This document shows, piece by piece, positions 13,050 through 25,693 of a stretch of 64,000 nucleotides of DNA (positions within the stretch are counted from its first letter, which is position 1; every line of letters starts with the position of its first letter). The notes below the pieces were generated by a model. The model did not search any database. It saw only the letters and a list, made by a program, of their open reading frames with translations, and was not told where the DNA came from. The position numbers and the translations under genes are program-made. Source of the stretch: Parelaphostrongylus tenuis (Eukaryota; Nematoda; Chromadorea; Rhabditida; Metastrongylidae); NCBI GenBank assembly GCA_019055375.1, contig JAHQIW010000080.1, forward strand, positions 186,001-250,000, in the 5' to 3' direction.

Positions 13050-13330
13050 GAATGTTAATAACCATTCGGAATGAGACATGAAGCTACAGCCCAAGTCATC
13101 GGTTTTTCAGTACACTCCTCTATAACGCTGTAGCATCCAGATCAAAAGATATGTTTCACATTCGCCTTTCGCCTTCATTTCTATCACGCGTATAATTCGC
13201 TGGAAGCCGTGAATCATATCATTGTGCAGAAAAATTTTCGAAGTACTTAAGTCAATCGTTTCATCTAGAGATTCCTTAAAAACGGAGAAAAAATTTCCAT
13301 TTAAATTGTTATTATAGACTTAGAGACTGC
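13050..13330. repeat. Dispersed repeat copy (paired with 53230-53460)
   Basis: Shares TAACGCT-TAGC-TCCAGATCAAAA, TTTTATCACGCGTATAAT and GCTGGAAGCCG with 53230-53460 in the same orientation. Class unknown. It lies in the intron between the second and third exons of the pseudogene. Confidence 0.6.
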
Positions 13331-15230
13331 TTATTATGATAGAATGACCAGAAGTTGATGGATTATCGTTGGAACTTTTCGGAAAAGCTCGGCCTTTACG
13401 GGCTGTGCATTCATCAAAATAAATCAGATCAGTTTCTCTTAAGAGTTCACAAACCTTGTCGCAATATTCAGCTGGTATACGAACGTTGTGCTCGAGAATA
13501 AAGAATTAGCACTGTTTAGACACAAATTGCAAGCATTTTCACAGTCACCAAATTACCGCAAACTTTTATTTTTCACATACTCATATTTCTTTACTTGCAA
13601 CTCCCACTACATAGTGGAATTTTCCACATTAAGAACCAGTATTGGAACAGTCTAAACAGTAACATTTCCTTCGGTGTGGCCATATAGTCTTAGCATAGGT
13701 GGCGTAATTTGCAGCATAATTGACATTATAATGTCTCCTTATAATATCGTAGAGTTCGCTTCTATTTTACTGGTCTATTTGACCACTTTCTATTTCTAGA
13801 AAGTCAACTCTTATAAAAGTACTTCTATTCACAACTCAAGTAGATAACCGTCTATAGCTAGTGGACCAGGGTTTCCCGCACGTGCATATCCTGCATATGC
13901 GTAATGTGCCACACGCATATGTCCATCAGAATCCATGCCTTTCTTTATGAATTTCAACAAAAACATAATTCTTACTGAGTTGTGTCAGAAGTTTCTCCTA
14001 CGATATGTAAGAACCATAGAAACGCCCTTCTCATCTTTCCATTTGAATACTCAGATTCTGTTTTCTTCAGTTGTTCTCATTTCAACTCCAAATCCTTGCT
14101 CAAGGGTTTGGTTTTTTCCTACACGTAACAAAAGGGCGACTTCTTTTCTGCACTAAGTTCATAGCCATAAGCTAATGCCGACTTTCGCCGAATATATCGC
14201 ACATAAGCCTAATCACTAAGACTTAGAGATTTCCTCAGCTATGAAGAAATAACACCTACTAGACCGATAATTCTTCAGATGTGATCACCTTTTGTGATCA
14301 CCTCAGGTAGTTTTAGATCCTATGGAAAATCTCGTTAAAGTTTATATGATTTTATTTCATTTCTACTGATGAATTCGGCATGAGAGTTCCACCATGTGCG
14401 AGCTATCTCGTTGGTCACATCTGGCTCTTGTCGGCAAAATAAAGCTTGGCAAGGCTCATTCTAATTTTCTTTTATTACATTAGGGGATCTCAAATTCCAG
14501 TAGCCCATCAGCATCTACCATGTTCTACTTTAAGATAGAAACCTATGAATGTTCTCATATTATCAGCATTTCTTATTTTTATTCATAATACCTTTGTGCA
14601 TCGTATTTGATCGTAGTCTGATCCAAAGTGTCATCAATAAAAAAATTATAGAAACCTAGCATTCCTGTACAGCGAGATAGAAAACTGTCGATCAACATCG
14701 TATTAACTCTCATCAAATGAGACAATAATTATAGTCTCGGATCAGTCACCGCTGACTGCTTAGTCAATATTTTAGACGTTATTCTTCAATTCAGTTCATT
14801 TACACTCATCAACAGGGAACATAAGAGGTCAATGCTCTTTTATCACGTCTATACTTTCCCAACTTTTGATGTCACCAAAAATTATCGTCTCTTGTCGTGA
14901 AATCGTTGTAATTTATTATGAGCATAGATGGAGTTTCCTAAAGCGTAACCGAAATGAATCAGCACATCGTTGCATATGGCAGCTATGAAAGCACTGTAGC
15001 ACGTTATTTATTAATCATTACTTTCGAAAATTTCATATTGACAGCATTAATTCGGTTTTTTTAAAAAAAATCACCGGATATGAGCGCAGAAAATGATTTA
15101 TTCTTCTTACACGCAGAACTCGGCAGAAACAAGCAACCGCGGAAACGAACGAATACCGAAATTGGCATGAGCAGTATTGAGTGCATCAGTCGCCGTATTT
15201 TCATTTAATCATTTTTAGGCTACTTCTAAT

Positions 15231-15310
15231 GCCATTCCAGAAGCGGAAGCCTCACATTCGAAAACGGAAGGGCAACATTGCGAGAAGTGTTTTTATCATT
15301 CTGGTAAGCA
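15231..15310 (+). other. Intron block conserved between the two transporter copies
   Basis: A GGTAAGCA donor ends an exon-like block preceded by TTTTTAG. Its counterpart is at 31495-31590. Both read as an acidic open segment (NAIPEAEASHS here, NNPESEAFHS there). The 85-base length and the phases of the neighbouring exons do not allow its use between TM2 and TM3 without a shift. It may just be shared duplicated intron. Confidence 0.3.
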
Positions 15311-16964
15311 TATGACTGAGATAATCTTATATATCCCATATGAGACATTAGCTCAAATCTGTTCAACCCATCAAAATTTTCATCCTAACAAATCAGCATC
15401 ATTTCTTACTGCAACGTGGTAGTGAGAGGTTTAGCTGAGATGTTGCCGCATTGTAAAATACAACTTCAATTACAGTACAGTGGAAAAATGTGTCGCTCTA
15501 CTACAGCTGCGATAGGAATCTCTCCCACTCTTGAAACACGTGAAAAAATGTATCTCTTTCCAAAATATATTTATAAGCAATTCTAAACAATTCGGAGAGA
15601 CGATTTCTCCATATATGCGAGAAATTAATGCTGGAGGACTCATTAGGAAGTTGTTGTCGAGCACGAGTATAGGCTAACATTTAAGGTAACCTATCTTTTC
15701 AGTCTGTATCAGTGAGAGTTTTCTAAGAAGGCTTGGTACTAATTTCTCAAAAAAAAAAACCGTATCGAAGTTCCACTTTTGGATACGTTTGGTTCGCAAG
15801 TAAAAGGTCTGTCATTTCCTAGTAGGAGAAATTGGCAAGATACATTCAGCAAATTATCACCCATCGCAAGTGAATAACTGATGACAAGGACCGCAGCATA
15901 TCCAGAATGCGTTTCTGATCCAACCTAATCTAATGTTCGACCACCATCATAAGTATTCAAAGCTCACTATCACTTCACAAGATTCAGAATTTATATTGCT
16001 AAAATGCCAACACAGTTGCTCTCTAGTCAAGAGAAAGTCTTAAGCAACGCTTCTCACCTGATTTTTTGTGCTTTTTCTATATATCAGGCTAATATAACTG
16101 CCCTCTACCGTGGTTTCGATTAGACACGACCTATCCGTGAAAATGTTTTTACGGAAAACGTGATATTTTAGACCCATCATTCTCGACTGCGAAAGTATGG
16201 CTGAGGAAGCTTTTGGAAGGAGTGAATATGTAAAGAAATTCAAATATCTCTCTACGTATCGTGTGAATATCAACAGGTATAACGTAATAGAGTTCCGCCA
16301 TCTACGAACTCATGTAGTGTCTGATGATTACATCGCAATAATAGCATTAATAATTTAGAATGGCTGTGACCCTATGCGTAATGGACCTCCAGATAGCGAT
16401 CTGTAGCATTTTTTATATTTTTGTCACCGATCACATCAAAGAGGTTAGCTTTCTTTCTTTGAAAAACCTATCGCATTCGTTTGACGGCTGCTGAGCTAAC
16501 AACGCAATAGGATATAATGGCTAGTTATATTAACATACTATATTTTTCAACTTCTATGACCAGATTTCACTTATTATGTTAGACTCACCACTTTCTTCAC
16601 TCGGTTGGTTGTAGCGTAGTCTTGATCCACGAAGATTTTCGCATTTGCGTATCGTCGAATGTTGCTCAAGCAGAGTCAACCTGGAATGCTGAGATGGCTC
16701 TATTAGGTCGTTCCTATATCTTCATTGCAAAACACTTTTCGACTTTTGTGAATCAGTGAGATCATTACTGAGACAATTTAGGCATCAATTAAACTGAATC
16801 AAAGGGTGAGGAAGGTTGATTCCAAGACCGTTTTCGATCATCGACCACGTATTTTGCGTGGGATCCCTGCATAATAAGTTTGTACAAAATAGTAGCAGAT
16901 GCCATCTCCTAGGAAAATTGTTTGTGGCAAGCGTCTAGTTTTTAATTATCAATGTATGCCAAAG

Positions 16965-17396
16965 AATCATTTTTGAGCCACGCATGTCATATGGTCTGTT
17001 AAAGATGGCCTGACTAATAAGGTCCGATACACGTGTTTCGATCTTACGATCTCGTCAGTCGGGCAGTCACCCATTCTCGTCTTTTGCTAATTTCTGTGGG
17101 TGCCCCTTCCCCATACTAGGAGTTAGCGACGACGCATGTTTTACACTATATGTCCAGTGAAATTATCTCCGAACAAAGAGTGTTGTACACTCGAATTTTC
17201 TTGGCTAGTATATATAATATATCATATCATTCATTTCGAGTGAAGGGTCACCTACAAAGACTAGCAAAAGACGAGAAAGGGTAACTGCCCGATTGACAAG
17301 ATCGTAAGATCGAAAGACGTGTATCGGGCTCTATAAGTCAGCGCATCTCTAGCAGACCACATGACATGCGTGGCTCAAAAATGATTATTTAGCATA
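16965..17396. mobile_element. Long foldback (inverted-repeat) element
   Basis: The outer ends AATCATTTTTGAGCCACGC and its complement at 17378-17396 begin arms of roughly 150 bp. They include CACGTGTTTCGATCTTACGA and GGGCAGT-ACCC, with TCTCGTCTTTTGCTA inside. The middle carries no gene. It sits between the fourth and fifth exons of the transporter pseudogene and has no counterpart in that intron of copy 2, so it inserted after the duplication or was lost there. Relatives occur at 23080, 36388 and 59720. Confidence 0.8.
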
Positions 17397-18784
17397 TTGA
17401 AATTTGGGCTGCGGTCATGAGAAAATACTCGAAACGAATGACATCAATTGTATTATACATGAACTTTCTGTCCATGTTTGATTCTAGGTATGCTTCTCAC
17501 CACCGCGCACAGTTTTCACATCCTGTCTTCGATTGCTTGTACTGGAAATATGTTTATAATGAGCACAACTGTTATTATTCTTGTGGTGTGTTACAGTTTC
17601 TATTAATCTTTGAAGGCATCATTTTTACTTAAGCAAACATCTTACACACTAAAAACATTCATGCGCCTACAACGGTAGAATAAAATAGAGGAAAAGACAA
17701 AACCCTTCAGCAACTAATGTTCAAACCACACATTCCCTTTCAAGACCTTTCTGGCATCACTACGATCGCAAATAATGCACTTTCGGCGGACACCATTACA
17801 TGTGCCTATTTAGCGCAAGCAATGGTAAATTTCGTTGTTCATTCAAACGCCGTATGACATAGGAAACTACGAATTTTCTTTCGTATTAAAAAAACTTTTA
17901 TCAAAAAGCGTTTATGAGAACATAGAATGTGCCTGCTATTGTAACCTAGAGAAGAGAAATAGAGAACATTCTTCTAAACATTTATACATGAGTACTTCTG
18001 ATTTCAAAGGACGCTGAATTATTTCTGAAGCTATTTAGAAAGAATATAATCAGTCTATGGGATGAGTATCGAAATTCGTGAGCGTTTGTGAAAATCTAAA
18101 AAAACTCAAATAGCATCTGCATTTCTCAGCATAAATCTGTAAAGATGGAAGGCGTATAAAGTACGAATAAAAATTGAAATGAGGAAATAATCGTCTATCT
18201 GAATACTATCTCTAAGAGAGTAGAGAATTTAGTCACATTAAACGCATAAACATATACATACACAGACTCATCTATTTTCTGTAATATTTATAGATTTTTT
18301 ACCACCCTAACAAAAAATAAATTAACACATGCCTTATCAACAGAACTTTTTCAATCTTCCTTATTTTCCATTTTTGGTTCGTTATTCTTATAGGGCGAAA
18401 TTCTCACATGTCTTTATGTGGGGGTTCGAGATCGTTAGCATTCGAACTCGGAAAGATATTAATTCTGCGTCAGCTGACATTTTTCTTCGATGTTCGCCTA
18501 GTCATCTCATGTAGATGTTGCTGATATTCCTGCATAGATCCCAGTTGTATTCCTCATAACCACTCAAAAAACAAATGACTGCAATTAAGTATATGGCAAT
18601 ACACTTAGACGTGAAATTACTAGTTGTCGTTTCAATAATGGTGGAGATGAGATAACTCCCATGCATAGCATGGGAATATTACGGTCTCTTATGTGGGAAT
18701 TTCTCACTGAATGTCAAGATATTATTCGTCTCTATTATCACTTTGTTACAAACCTCCGCCATCTCCAACGATATAGTCTAAGTT

Positions 18785-19105
18785 CTTGTTTTATTTCGTC
18801 ATTATTGAAGAAAGGGGTCTTTCACAACGAGCTGCACTCGAGGAAGTCTACGAAGTTGAAGGGGAAGGCACAGCAAGCAAATCTGCTGCTGTAAGCTGAT
18901 TTCAACGCTTCAACGCCGGAGAATTTGGCCTCGAAAGCAACTCCCATTCAGAACGTCCAAAAAAGTTCGATAACGAAGATTTGATTGGTGCTTTGGAAGG
19001 TAAACTGTCGTCAAGTGTTTGCGAATTGGCAACCAAACTTGACGTTTCTCAAACAACTGCGCTATCTCATCTCCACTGGCTTAACTTTGTCAACGAGGAG
19101 CCATG
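18785..19105 (+). mobile_element. Mariner transposase, N-terminal remnant
   Basis: Readable residues are EERGLSQRAALEEVYEVEGE, then (stop) FQRFNAGEFGLESNSHSERP, DNEDLIGALEGKLSSS, CELATKLDVSQTTALSHLHW. This matches the HTH DNA-binding half of mariner transposases. A TGA at 18897-18899 replaces the Trp of the family's WF.RF motif. The catalytic half is missing. It lies in the intron before the last surviving exon of the transporter pseudogene. Confidence 0.75.
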
Positions 19106-19613
19106 ACGAATAGTTATTACTTTTTCTGTTTGGAAAACATGCATAAATTTTCAGTTTCTTATAGTTGCCCTAGAATCTTCTTTCCAATCTGATAAGTAGA
19201 AATAAGTAATCTCGCATGGAAGCGCTGGTATTGTTTATTCACATGAAATATCGACACTCACCCGTTCGCTTTGGAAGACTGAATAAAAATTCGCTGGTGC
19301 GAGTTTTGGTATAGGCATTGCCAACGCGTTAGAGGCTTTTTTTAGTAAAAACTTTGCATTAGGCTTTTATGAGTCACTTTTTTCCTGTGACTGTGTTTTA
19401 AAGTATTTGACATGGTTGTTGACAGTAATGTTTTCGGGTGCTTCCTTTAGAGAACAATAGGCGGTCACCACAACACATGGTCGGATTTTTTGGCGTAATC
19501 TCGACAGCCGTCATGTTCGTTGGTGCTCTCCATATTACCACTGGTATTCTTGGGGATGTTACCTACGGTGAACGTGTTCTCAGAATTATCACACTCAGCC
19601 TGACTAATTCTCC

Positions 19614-21340
19614 GTAAGTTCATTCTAAATTAAAGGAATTTTGGAAGAAAAAGATGACGTGATCAAAATTAAAAGGATAATACTGGAAACCGTTCAGTGC
19701 CTGTATTTCAAGCCCGTTGTTCCCAAATGAGCTAGAACCTAAATTTGTAGTTATACCTTGCTTACAGCGTTCTATAGAGACCTTGAAAACTAAATAGCTG
19801 CGGAATCTGAGATCCGTATTAACGAATGAGGATCAGTATAGCCCAATGAAAAGCCGTGTTCACATCCAAACTATGGAAACAAAGCGCGTCAACTGTGAAG
19901 CACAAATTTATTTTAGTGGTGCAGCGTACTAAGAGAGCCTTTTCAGAATTGAAGCAGATTATCGAAATTTTCAAGATTTGGCTTAACTAACTACTAAAAA
20001 TAGGTAATATCGTGAATTCTCCTATGGTATAGATGAAAGTGAATCAGTTCAAGTATTATATATCCGAACTGTTGTAATTCATTGGTGATGAATACATCAT
20101 CGATAATGTTGGCGTTCTGGTGTCCCTGCATAGAAGAACACTTAGATGGATGTTAAAAAGTCAAACAAGTACCCCTCCAGAGACACAAAGGACAGTAAGG
20201 CATTGCGGTGACGACTTTGAAATTGTAGTGAGATCCCAACATGAGCAAAAGAGAAAACCCTAGAGGCTTTTGGATAGATTTCAGAAGCCCAGGAATGATC
20301 AGAAGCAGAGAATGTCTGAATACTGCCTATACCATAGCACATTCAGCACAGAATCATTCATTAATTCGAGTGAAGTTCATCAATCATAGTGTGTGACAAA
20401 ACACTGGTAACCTTTCCCATTTGTGGAGTTAGAAGAAAAGGGTCTTTTTTAATGTCACACACATTGATTCTGTATCAAATGCTCACTAGACAAACGAAAC
20501 TTTAACTTAACTGGATATGTATGGTGTGGTACGTCTAAGTTATGAGAATGGACAAACCATCAAAACGTCAGCCATCGCTTTTGAAGAAGACGTATTAATC
20601 TCGCCCAAGCTCTAGGAAACGTCGCTCTGTAATATAAGTGAAACTGAATAAACACCGAGATTAACTCATCCTTGATTAAGTTGTTAGTCTGTGGTGGCAT
20701 CCTTAGAATTTCTTCGCACTACTTTTCAGGTCTCTAGTGAAAAAGTGCCATATTCGCAAAAAAAACTGTCCTTTGGAAAATGTTCTCAGTCTCTCGTGAT
20801 TCTTCCCTGAGACCGGTATTCAGTTGTGAAGAACATAGTTTTTAGCTGAGATTTTTGAATGTGCACTGAAAAATTGTAATCGAAATAGTTGTCATTCTAC
20901 CATCTTGACTATACATTAGAGTTTAAAAAGCTCCGAAAATTTGAAAAATAGTAAAATAAAGTTTTGAGTATTTTTGAAAGTGCTAAGACGTACCTCAGAA
21001 AATGTTGCAAAACTTCTGGCATTTGTAAGCGCAGTACTCCTCAAACATTTGCATAAATTCATCTATACCTAAATCAACTGCTATCGCAATAATTAGTGTG
21101 AAATTGAGAATCATTTTACAACAGATTTGCAAGAAAATAAATCATTAAGATAATTCTCACGAATATTGGCCAGAGCAGATGTTCAACTCAATCAGAGAGA
21201 AAACGAGCAGGAGTTTTTCAATTATTGGATGTATCCTAATAGTCTAATGAATATCACGTATTCTTAAGTAACAATTCAAAAGTTCGACTCTCTATAAACC
21301 TCGGCATAATCAATTGATATATGAAAATGGAGAAAACTTA
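19614..21340. other. Spacer after transporter pseudogene
   Basis: I find no match here to the last two transporter exons (the segments equivalent to TYCGYLIQHYP and NIKQMIPFVGV of copy 2). Stops occur in all frames. No clear transposon ends are visible. Confidence 0.4.
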
Positions 21341-21385
21341 TCTTGATTAGCTGACGCGAGGTTGGTAAAACAGTTGTAGAAATTC

Positions 21386-21420
21386 GGCTGACGTTTCGGC
21401 GACCCGCCTTCTTCGGAGCC
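21386..21420 (-). ncRNA. Hammerhead-ribozyme-like motif (degenerate), Penelope-associated
   Basis: The minus strand reads TCCGAAGA, then the stem-loop GGCG-GGT-CGCC, then GAAAC and GTC. These are the ordered core parts of a hammerhead (CUGANGA, stem II, GAAA, cleavage triplet), with CUGA changed to CCGA. Penelope-like elements are known to carry hammerheads in their terminal repeats, and this one is about 70 bases downstream of the GIY-YIG ORF on the same strand. The changed core base argues against full activity. Confidence 0.6.
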
Positions 21421-21487
21421 TGGACGTATATAGTATTAGTCTATTTGAATGATCGGACGGTCTTATTTATATGCTGCCTAGGTCACG

Positions 21488-22103
21488 TTAGAAGATCAAA
21501 CGAAGAAAGGGCGCGAGATCTCGCGTGATGGTGACGCACTCGTCCTTCCGATTCATTTCGGGGTTTTGGGCGTTTATCCAAAATGCCTCAAGAGTCTTGC
21601 GCGTGGACGTTTTTGATTCCTGCGCCAGGATTGTGACAGTCACATCAAAATCCTTGTTGTTGTGTTTTTGTGCCCTATGTAAACCTAAAGGTTTGGTTTT
21701 ATCTATTTTAGATTTACTGTCTAGATGTTCTTTTATGCGGATGAAAAGTGGTCTGCCCGTTTCGCCTATATATTCTTCCCCGCATGTTTTACATGTTAGC
21801 AAATAAATTGTGCCCGATCTCATACAATCTCCCTCTTTTCCGTTGGGGCAGATCATACAGTTGTTGGTGTTGCACAATCGATCATAGAGTCTATTGCGGA
21901 TCAGCTGATGGCGTAGGGTGGGAGGTGGGGTTTCGATAATTACCACGGAATTTTCAAGACCGCATCTTTTTAGGCACCTTTTAACCGCGCTACTAATCTC
22001 GTTTGATATAAATGGTAATTTGAAGGGGACTCTATTCAGGTGCGGAGTATTGTTCTTTTTCTTATTCTTAAGTATTTGGATTTGCGAGAGATCGACTTTC
22101 TAT
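21488..22103 (-). mobile_element. Penelope-like element, GIY-YIG endonuclease end
   Basis: The open frame on the minus strand runs from about 22100 (the earliest ATG is at 21946) to the stop at 21488. It starts with a polar segment containing NRVPFKLPFISNEI and KRCLKRCGL, then a cysteine linker (NTNNCMICPNGKEGDC, TCKTCGEEYIGETGR) and the GIY-YIG core with YIGETGR and IRIKEHL. This arrangement (C-x2-C linker plus GIY-YIG) is typical of the C-terminus of Penelope-like retroelements. The reverse transcriptase that should lie upstream is not present, so this is a 5'-truncated copy. The open frame over about 200 codons suggests a fairly recent insertion. Confidence 0.85.
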
Positions 22104-22142
22104 TGATTTCGGCATCAAGGTTAAATATCAATTCAATTATAG

Positions 22143-22251
22143 AAACTTAGCTCTTTAGCTGGTACGAGTTTGGTAGACGATGTTGATGTTTAACAATCAG
22201 CGACACCATCAGCGTCGTCTACCAACCTCGTGCCAGCTAAAGACTTAAGTT
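22143..22251. repeat. Inverted repeat at the Penelope-element boundary
   Basis: CTTTAGCTGGTACGAGTTTGG at 22153 faces CCAACCTCGTGCCAGCTAAAG ending at 22242. The arms are about 45 bp with a short loop. A related GCTGACGCGAGGTTGGTAAA occurs at 21350, on the far side of the GIY-YIG ORF, so these are likely terminal-repeat pieces of the element. Confidence 0.75.
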
Positions 22252-22576
22252 CCCATGTTTGAATTTTGATGCTTTTCCTCAGATGGTATAATCACATTTT
22301 CTGCTAATCGTTTCAAAATAGTCACTAGCACATAAGTGAACGGATCACCTCAAATTCCATTCGTGGCGCGCTTTAGCGGCAGCGGTTACTACAGGAACCT
22401 GTTTTCCGACCAAGTCCTCACCATGCTAGTCATATCTGATGATTCCGAAGTAGTCACTTACTTAGTCAGTAATTACCAAGGCCGACTATCTACCAACCGC
22501 TGCACTGTTCACTAGTTTACAGTTTTCTTTCTCAAATACATACCACGAAGTTGTTGTGAGAAAATTTATTTGACCA

Positions 22577-22610
22577 ACTGACGGTTCGGCTGATTTTGCC
22601 TTCTTCAAAA
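22577..22610 (-). ncRNA. Second hammerhead-like motif, degenerate
   Basis: The minus strand reads TTGAAGA, stem GGC-AAAATCA-GCC, then GAACC and GTC, followed by AGTTGGTCAAATAAATTTTC. Compared with a hammerhead, CUGA is UUGA and GAAAC is GAACC. Downstream sequence matches that after the motif at 22906, in inverted orientation. Confidence 0.45.
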
Positions 22611-22905
22611 CCTATGAAGACCAGTTTGTTTGCGTTTCTGTCAGCCAAACACCTCTGCCACTTCGGCAGAAACATTTCAAAATTAGATTTCAATCGCATT
22701 AATAGCAAAATAGCTGTTCCATTCACTCGTCCCTTTCTTAAAAAGATGTTGTGCACCTCATAGAAGAGCGGATCTTAAAAGCGGCGAATGTATGGAAAAG
22801 TTGTTTTGTTCTTGATGTGATTAAAATCTAGGTTTGCTGATCTTATCTTCTGAAATGATCGGGACGCTTGGCTGGCTGAGTTGTAGACAACCTGATCTTT
22901 TCAGG

Positions 22906-22940
22906 CTCTGAAAAAGGCGATATTCCCTAAAAACGTCAGC
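22906..22940 (+). ncRNA. Third hammerhead-like motif, degenerate
   Basis: The plus strand reads CTGAAAA, GGCGATATTCCC, TAAAAAC, GTCAGC, then TGTTAAAATAAATTTTGCTAC. Core positions are partly eroded (CUGAAAA for CUGANGA, UAAAA for GAAA). It pairs with 22577-22610 as an inverted flank of a 440-bp segment. Confidence 0.4.
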
Positions 22941-23079
22941 TGTTAAAATAAATTTTGCTACAATAACCTCATATCTTGGCTCATCAAAAGACTATGCTTA
23001 GTTAGATCTCTTCATTCTATTGTTTTTATTGACCTCGCTTAGGAACAATAAAAATCTGATACTTAAATAACTTGTTTTG

Positions 23080-23379
23080 GGCCTTTTGTGAGGTCTGGTA
23101 AGACACTTACACAGTAATACACGGGACTGTTTTGCCCTTGCAGACCCATTAACAGCACAATGGCTTTCGGCCGAGAGATCGACTGTCGGTCACCAGAATG
23201 TCGGGTATTATCACCTGGCTTGCGGTGATTTGTTATTCGGCATCGATTCCTTTATAAATAGGGGTGTACCCCAAAGGATCGGCAGTACCGAAAAGCACTG
23301 CGTTACTGACGAGCCTGCAAGGGCGAAACGAGCCCGTCTAGTACGGTATAAATGCCTTACCAGATCTCACAAAAAGCTC
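23080..23379. mobile_element. Foldback element, about 300 bp
   Basis: The ends GGCCTTTTGTGAGGTCTGG and CCAGATCTCACAAAAAGC are complementary. Inside, GCACTGCGTTACTGACGAGCC and TATAAATGCC match the 59720-60017 element. No coding capacity. Confidence 0.65.
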
Positions 23380-24639
23380 AAAACAAATTATGAGATATGT
23401 GATTATCAGCTTATTGCGATTAGTCTTCCTCAAGACTTGATCCTTGATTTCCTGTTTCAGTATAAAACAATTTCTTCTAGAGCTTGTTTGGTCAATAAGT
23501 GTTTATTAGAATACTTCTTACTTATCCTTAATTTTTTCTATGAATAGGAAAGTTTGGTAACAATCAATCATCACAAGACATTTGTCGATTCCCGATTACA
23601 GATAGAGCAGTTTTTTACTAAGACTATGGCTTACAGTGACTGAAAAGTTCTTTTATCAGAAAGCTCTCATATACATTCTCATTCAATTCTATTATATTAT
23701 GTTAAGTATCTTATGTTCTTAGCCTGTGAGTCCGATTGAACTGAAAAGAGATCGTACTTTTATCACGCTGTCTGTACTTTCGGCGTATCTTTTTAACTCA
23801 TATGACGGCATATTCACTGTGATAGTTTAGGCCGTAACAATACTGCTAATATTGAATATTCATGACCTCATTAGTATACAACTGATTATTTCAATCCTGC
23901 TTTCATTTCGAAAGCTCTGCGAAGTGCCGACCGAAATTTTGGTTTTGTTATGGGATCATGTGCGTAATGCCACGATATAACATTGTCTCATCAGATGACT
24001 AGTTTCGCTACTTCTCTGTTTTTGAGTACGCATATTTAAAGAGACCTCTTGCGCTCAACAAAGACTTTTCATTAGACTATCAACAATCATTCATAGGCCT
24101 AATTCTCGAAAAATCCAAGCGAGTTTTGTTTTGGAAGGGTCTCCTTTATGGAGTTGAAGTACTAGAAATAGGATCATAATTCACACGCGTCAAGCATTAA
24201 CGCGTTTATAGTTCGCTGGACAAATTTCTTTCTCAAAAAACAACCAATAACTAGACAGCTTAAATCTCGTAAAGTTCATAAATCTAAATGTTTTTAGGAG
24301 AGCTCTCTTACAGCGCAGCAGAGGGAAAAATAAAATAGTGTTTCACAAGCATTGCTGGTATTTTTCGCAGCTCTCATTGCTGAATAAATTGTTTGACTAT
24401 GTAAATCGCTCGTGCTACGATAATACGATATGATAAGTAGTGTGATATAGTGTTTCAGCAGTATGGTGCACTTTGAACTGAAAACAAAAAAACTCTTTTC
24501 TCCTTTCGCAGAAGTTTCTACGTTTTTTGTGGTGTATTTGTAGAAAAAACTACATCGTTCTAGGGCTTACGCTTTTGATTTTCCCTTTATATTGACAGTA
24601 AGTATAAGTATATAAGTTTTTTTTATTTATATGTAAGCC

Positions 24640-24960
24640 CGTTACCGTTGTTAAATCTAAGCCTGAGATTGAGCATACTGAGACTGTACACCAAAAGCAT
24701 ATGAACCTGTAGAGGAAAGTTTGGAGTATACGAGTCATATGTTTTATAAGAAGTTTTTGCAAAGCTATTTGTTGTCTGAATTAAATAACGAAATGTCACA
24801 CTCCATGTGTGAATCGCGTCTGCGTGGTCCATTGACTGCGCTATCGATTCTGGCCACTCGCACACCTAAGCGACAAACAATGGTCGGTGCGTCGGAAGCT
24901 TACTTTTACTTTCCCTGATACAGTGCAGGAAGGCAATCTTTTCGGAAAACAACCATAGTG
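24640..24960. repeat. Interspersed repeat copy
   Basis: CATATGAACCTGTAGAGGAAAG and the GAGTCATATGTTTTAT block match 29210-29290 directly and 44940-45010 in reverse complement. Unclassified, probably a DNA-transposon derivative. Confidence 0.55.
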
Positions 24961-25693
24961 CTGGAATCGCTGAAGCTTATGCTACCGAAAGGTTATCAAT
25001 AGCCAATAAAAGAACACTGTTTTGCGAGGATTAGGCGTTTATGGAACGCAAACAATTTTTTTGCCACAGTGCTGCAAGCGCATCTTTTTGAAAAATGAAT
25101 TTTTTCAAAAACCCACAAGATTTATGCTGTCGACCAATTATCGATAATACAAGAAAATTTTGTCCTGCGGGATATAAACACTAAAAGAGCAACGAGTGTG
25201 CAAGTAATTTTTTTTTTGTGCCAGCGCTGCAAGAAAGCCTTTTCGAAAGAGGAGTAAATTTTGAGTTTGTCGAATAATTTTATTGTTAGAGGGCTGTGCT
25301 GTGCACTTCTGCCATGTGATGCAGACAAACGGTAACGGGTATCATGGTCTAAATCGTCATTGAATCGCAATATCACAGCGTTTGACTTATTCCAAAAAAT
25401 CCGTCCTCTCTGTTTGGTGGTTCATCAAGTTTGCCGCATTGTTTGCTATCGCTGTTGCGTTCTTACCACTGGTAGTTTATGACTAGGCGTTTACTTCAGG
25501 GTTTCAATAATCCTTATAAAAAAGTTCGCTTGTAGAATAAACTGTTAGCTCAGGAATCATCATGATAAGGTGGGTTGGTTTTTAGGAGCTGCTTTTTTTG
25601 GTTACACTAATTTCCGTATCGCAATCTTTCATTCTGCTATTTTCAAACCCTTTACCATTGAACTCAAACACGACAAAAGCAGTTTTTTATCAG

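Larger units (their letters stand above)
11599..19613 (+). pseudogene. SLC36-like amino-acid transporter, copy 1 (pseudogene)
   Basis: Exon remnants match, in order and mostly in exact length, the copy at 25694-38057: 11600-11689, 12501-12589, 16172-16276, 16359-16443, about 17488-17600, 17711-17824 and 19438-19613. Readable motifs are NLVKALCGVGVLASPSAYQQ (TM1), GLTICLGVANAHCMIELVRC (TM2), MAEEAFGR, DLQIAICSIFYIFVTDHIKE (TM3), DLSGITTIA and SPQHMVGFFGVISTAV. Defects are two TGA stops replacing conserved Trp codons (11612-11614 and 11687-11689), a deletion that removes roughly the first 75 bases of the fifth exon and shifts the frame, and the acceptor of the seventh exon changed from AG to GG at 19436-19437. 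The last two exons are absent: the Penelope remnant and other repeats lie where they should be. Functional loss is therefore very likely. Several exons still read cleanly, so decay is not old. Confidence 0.85.
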
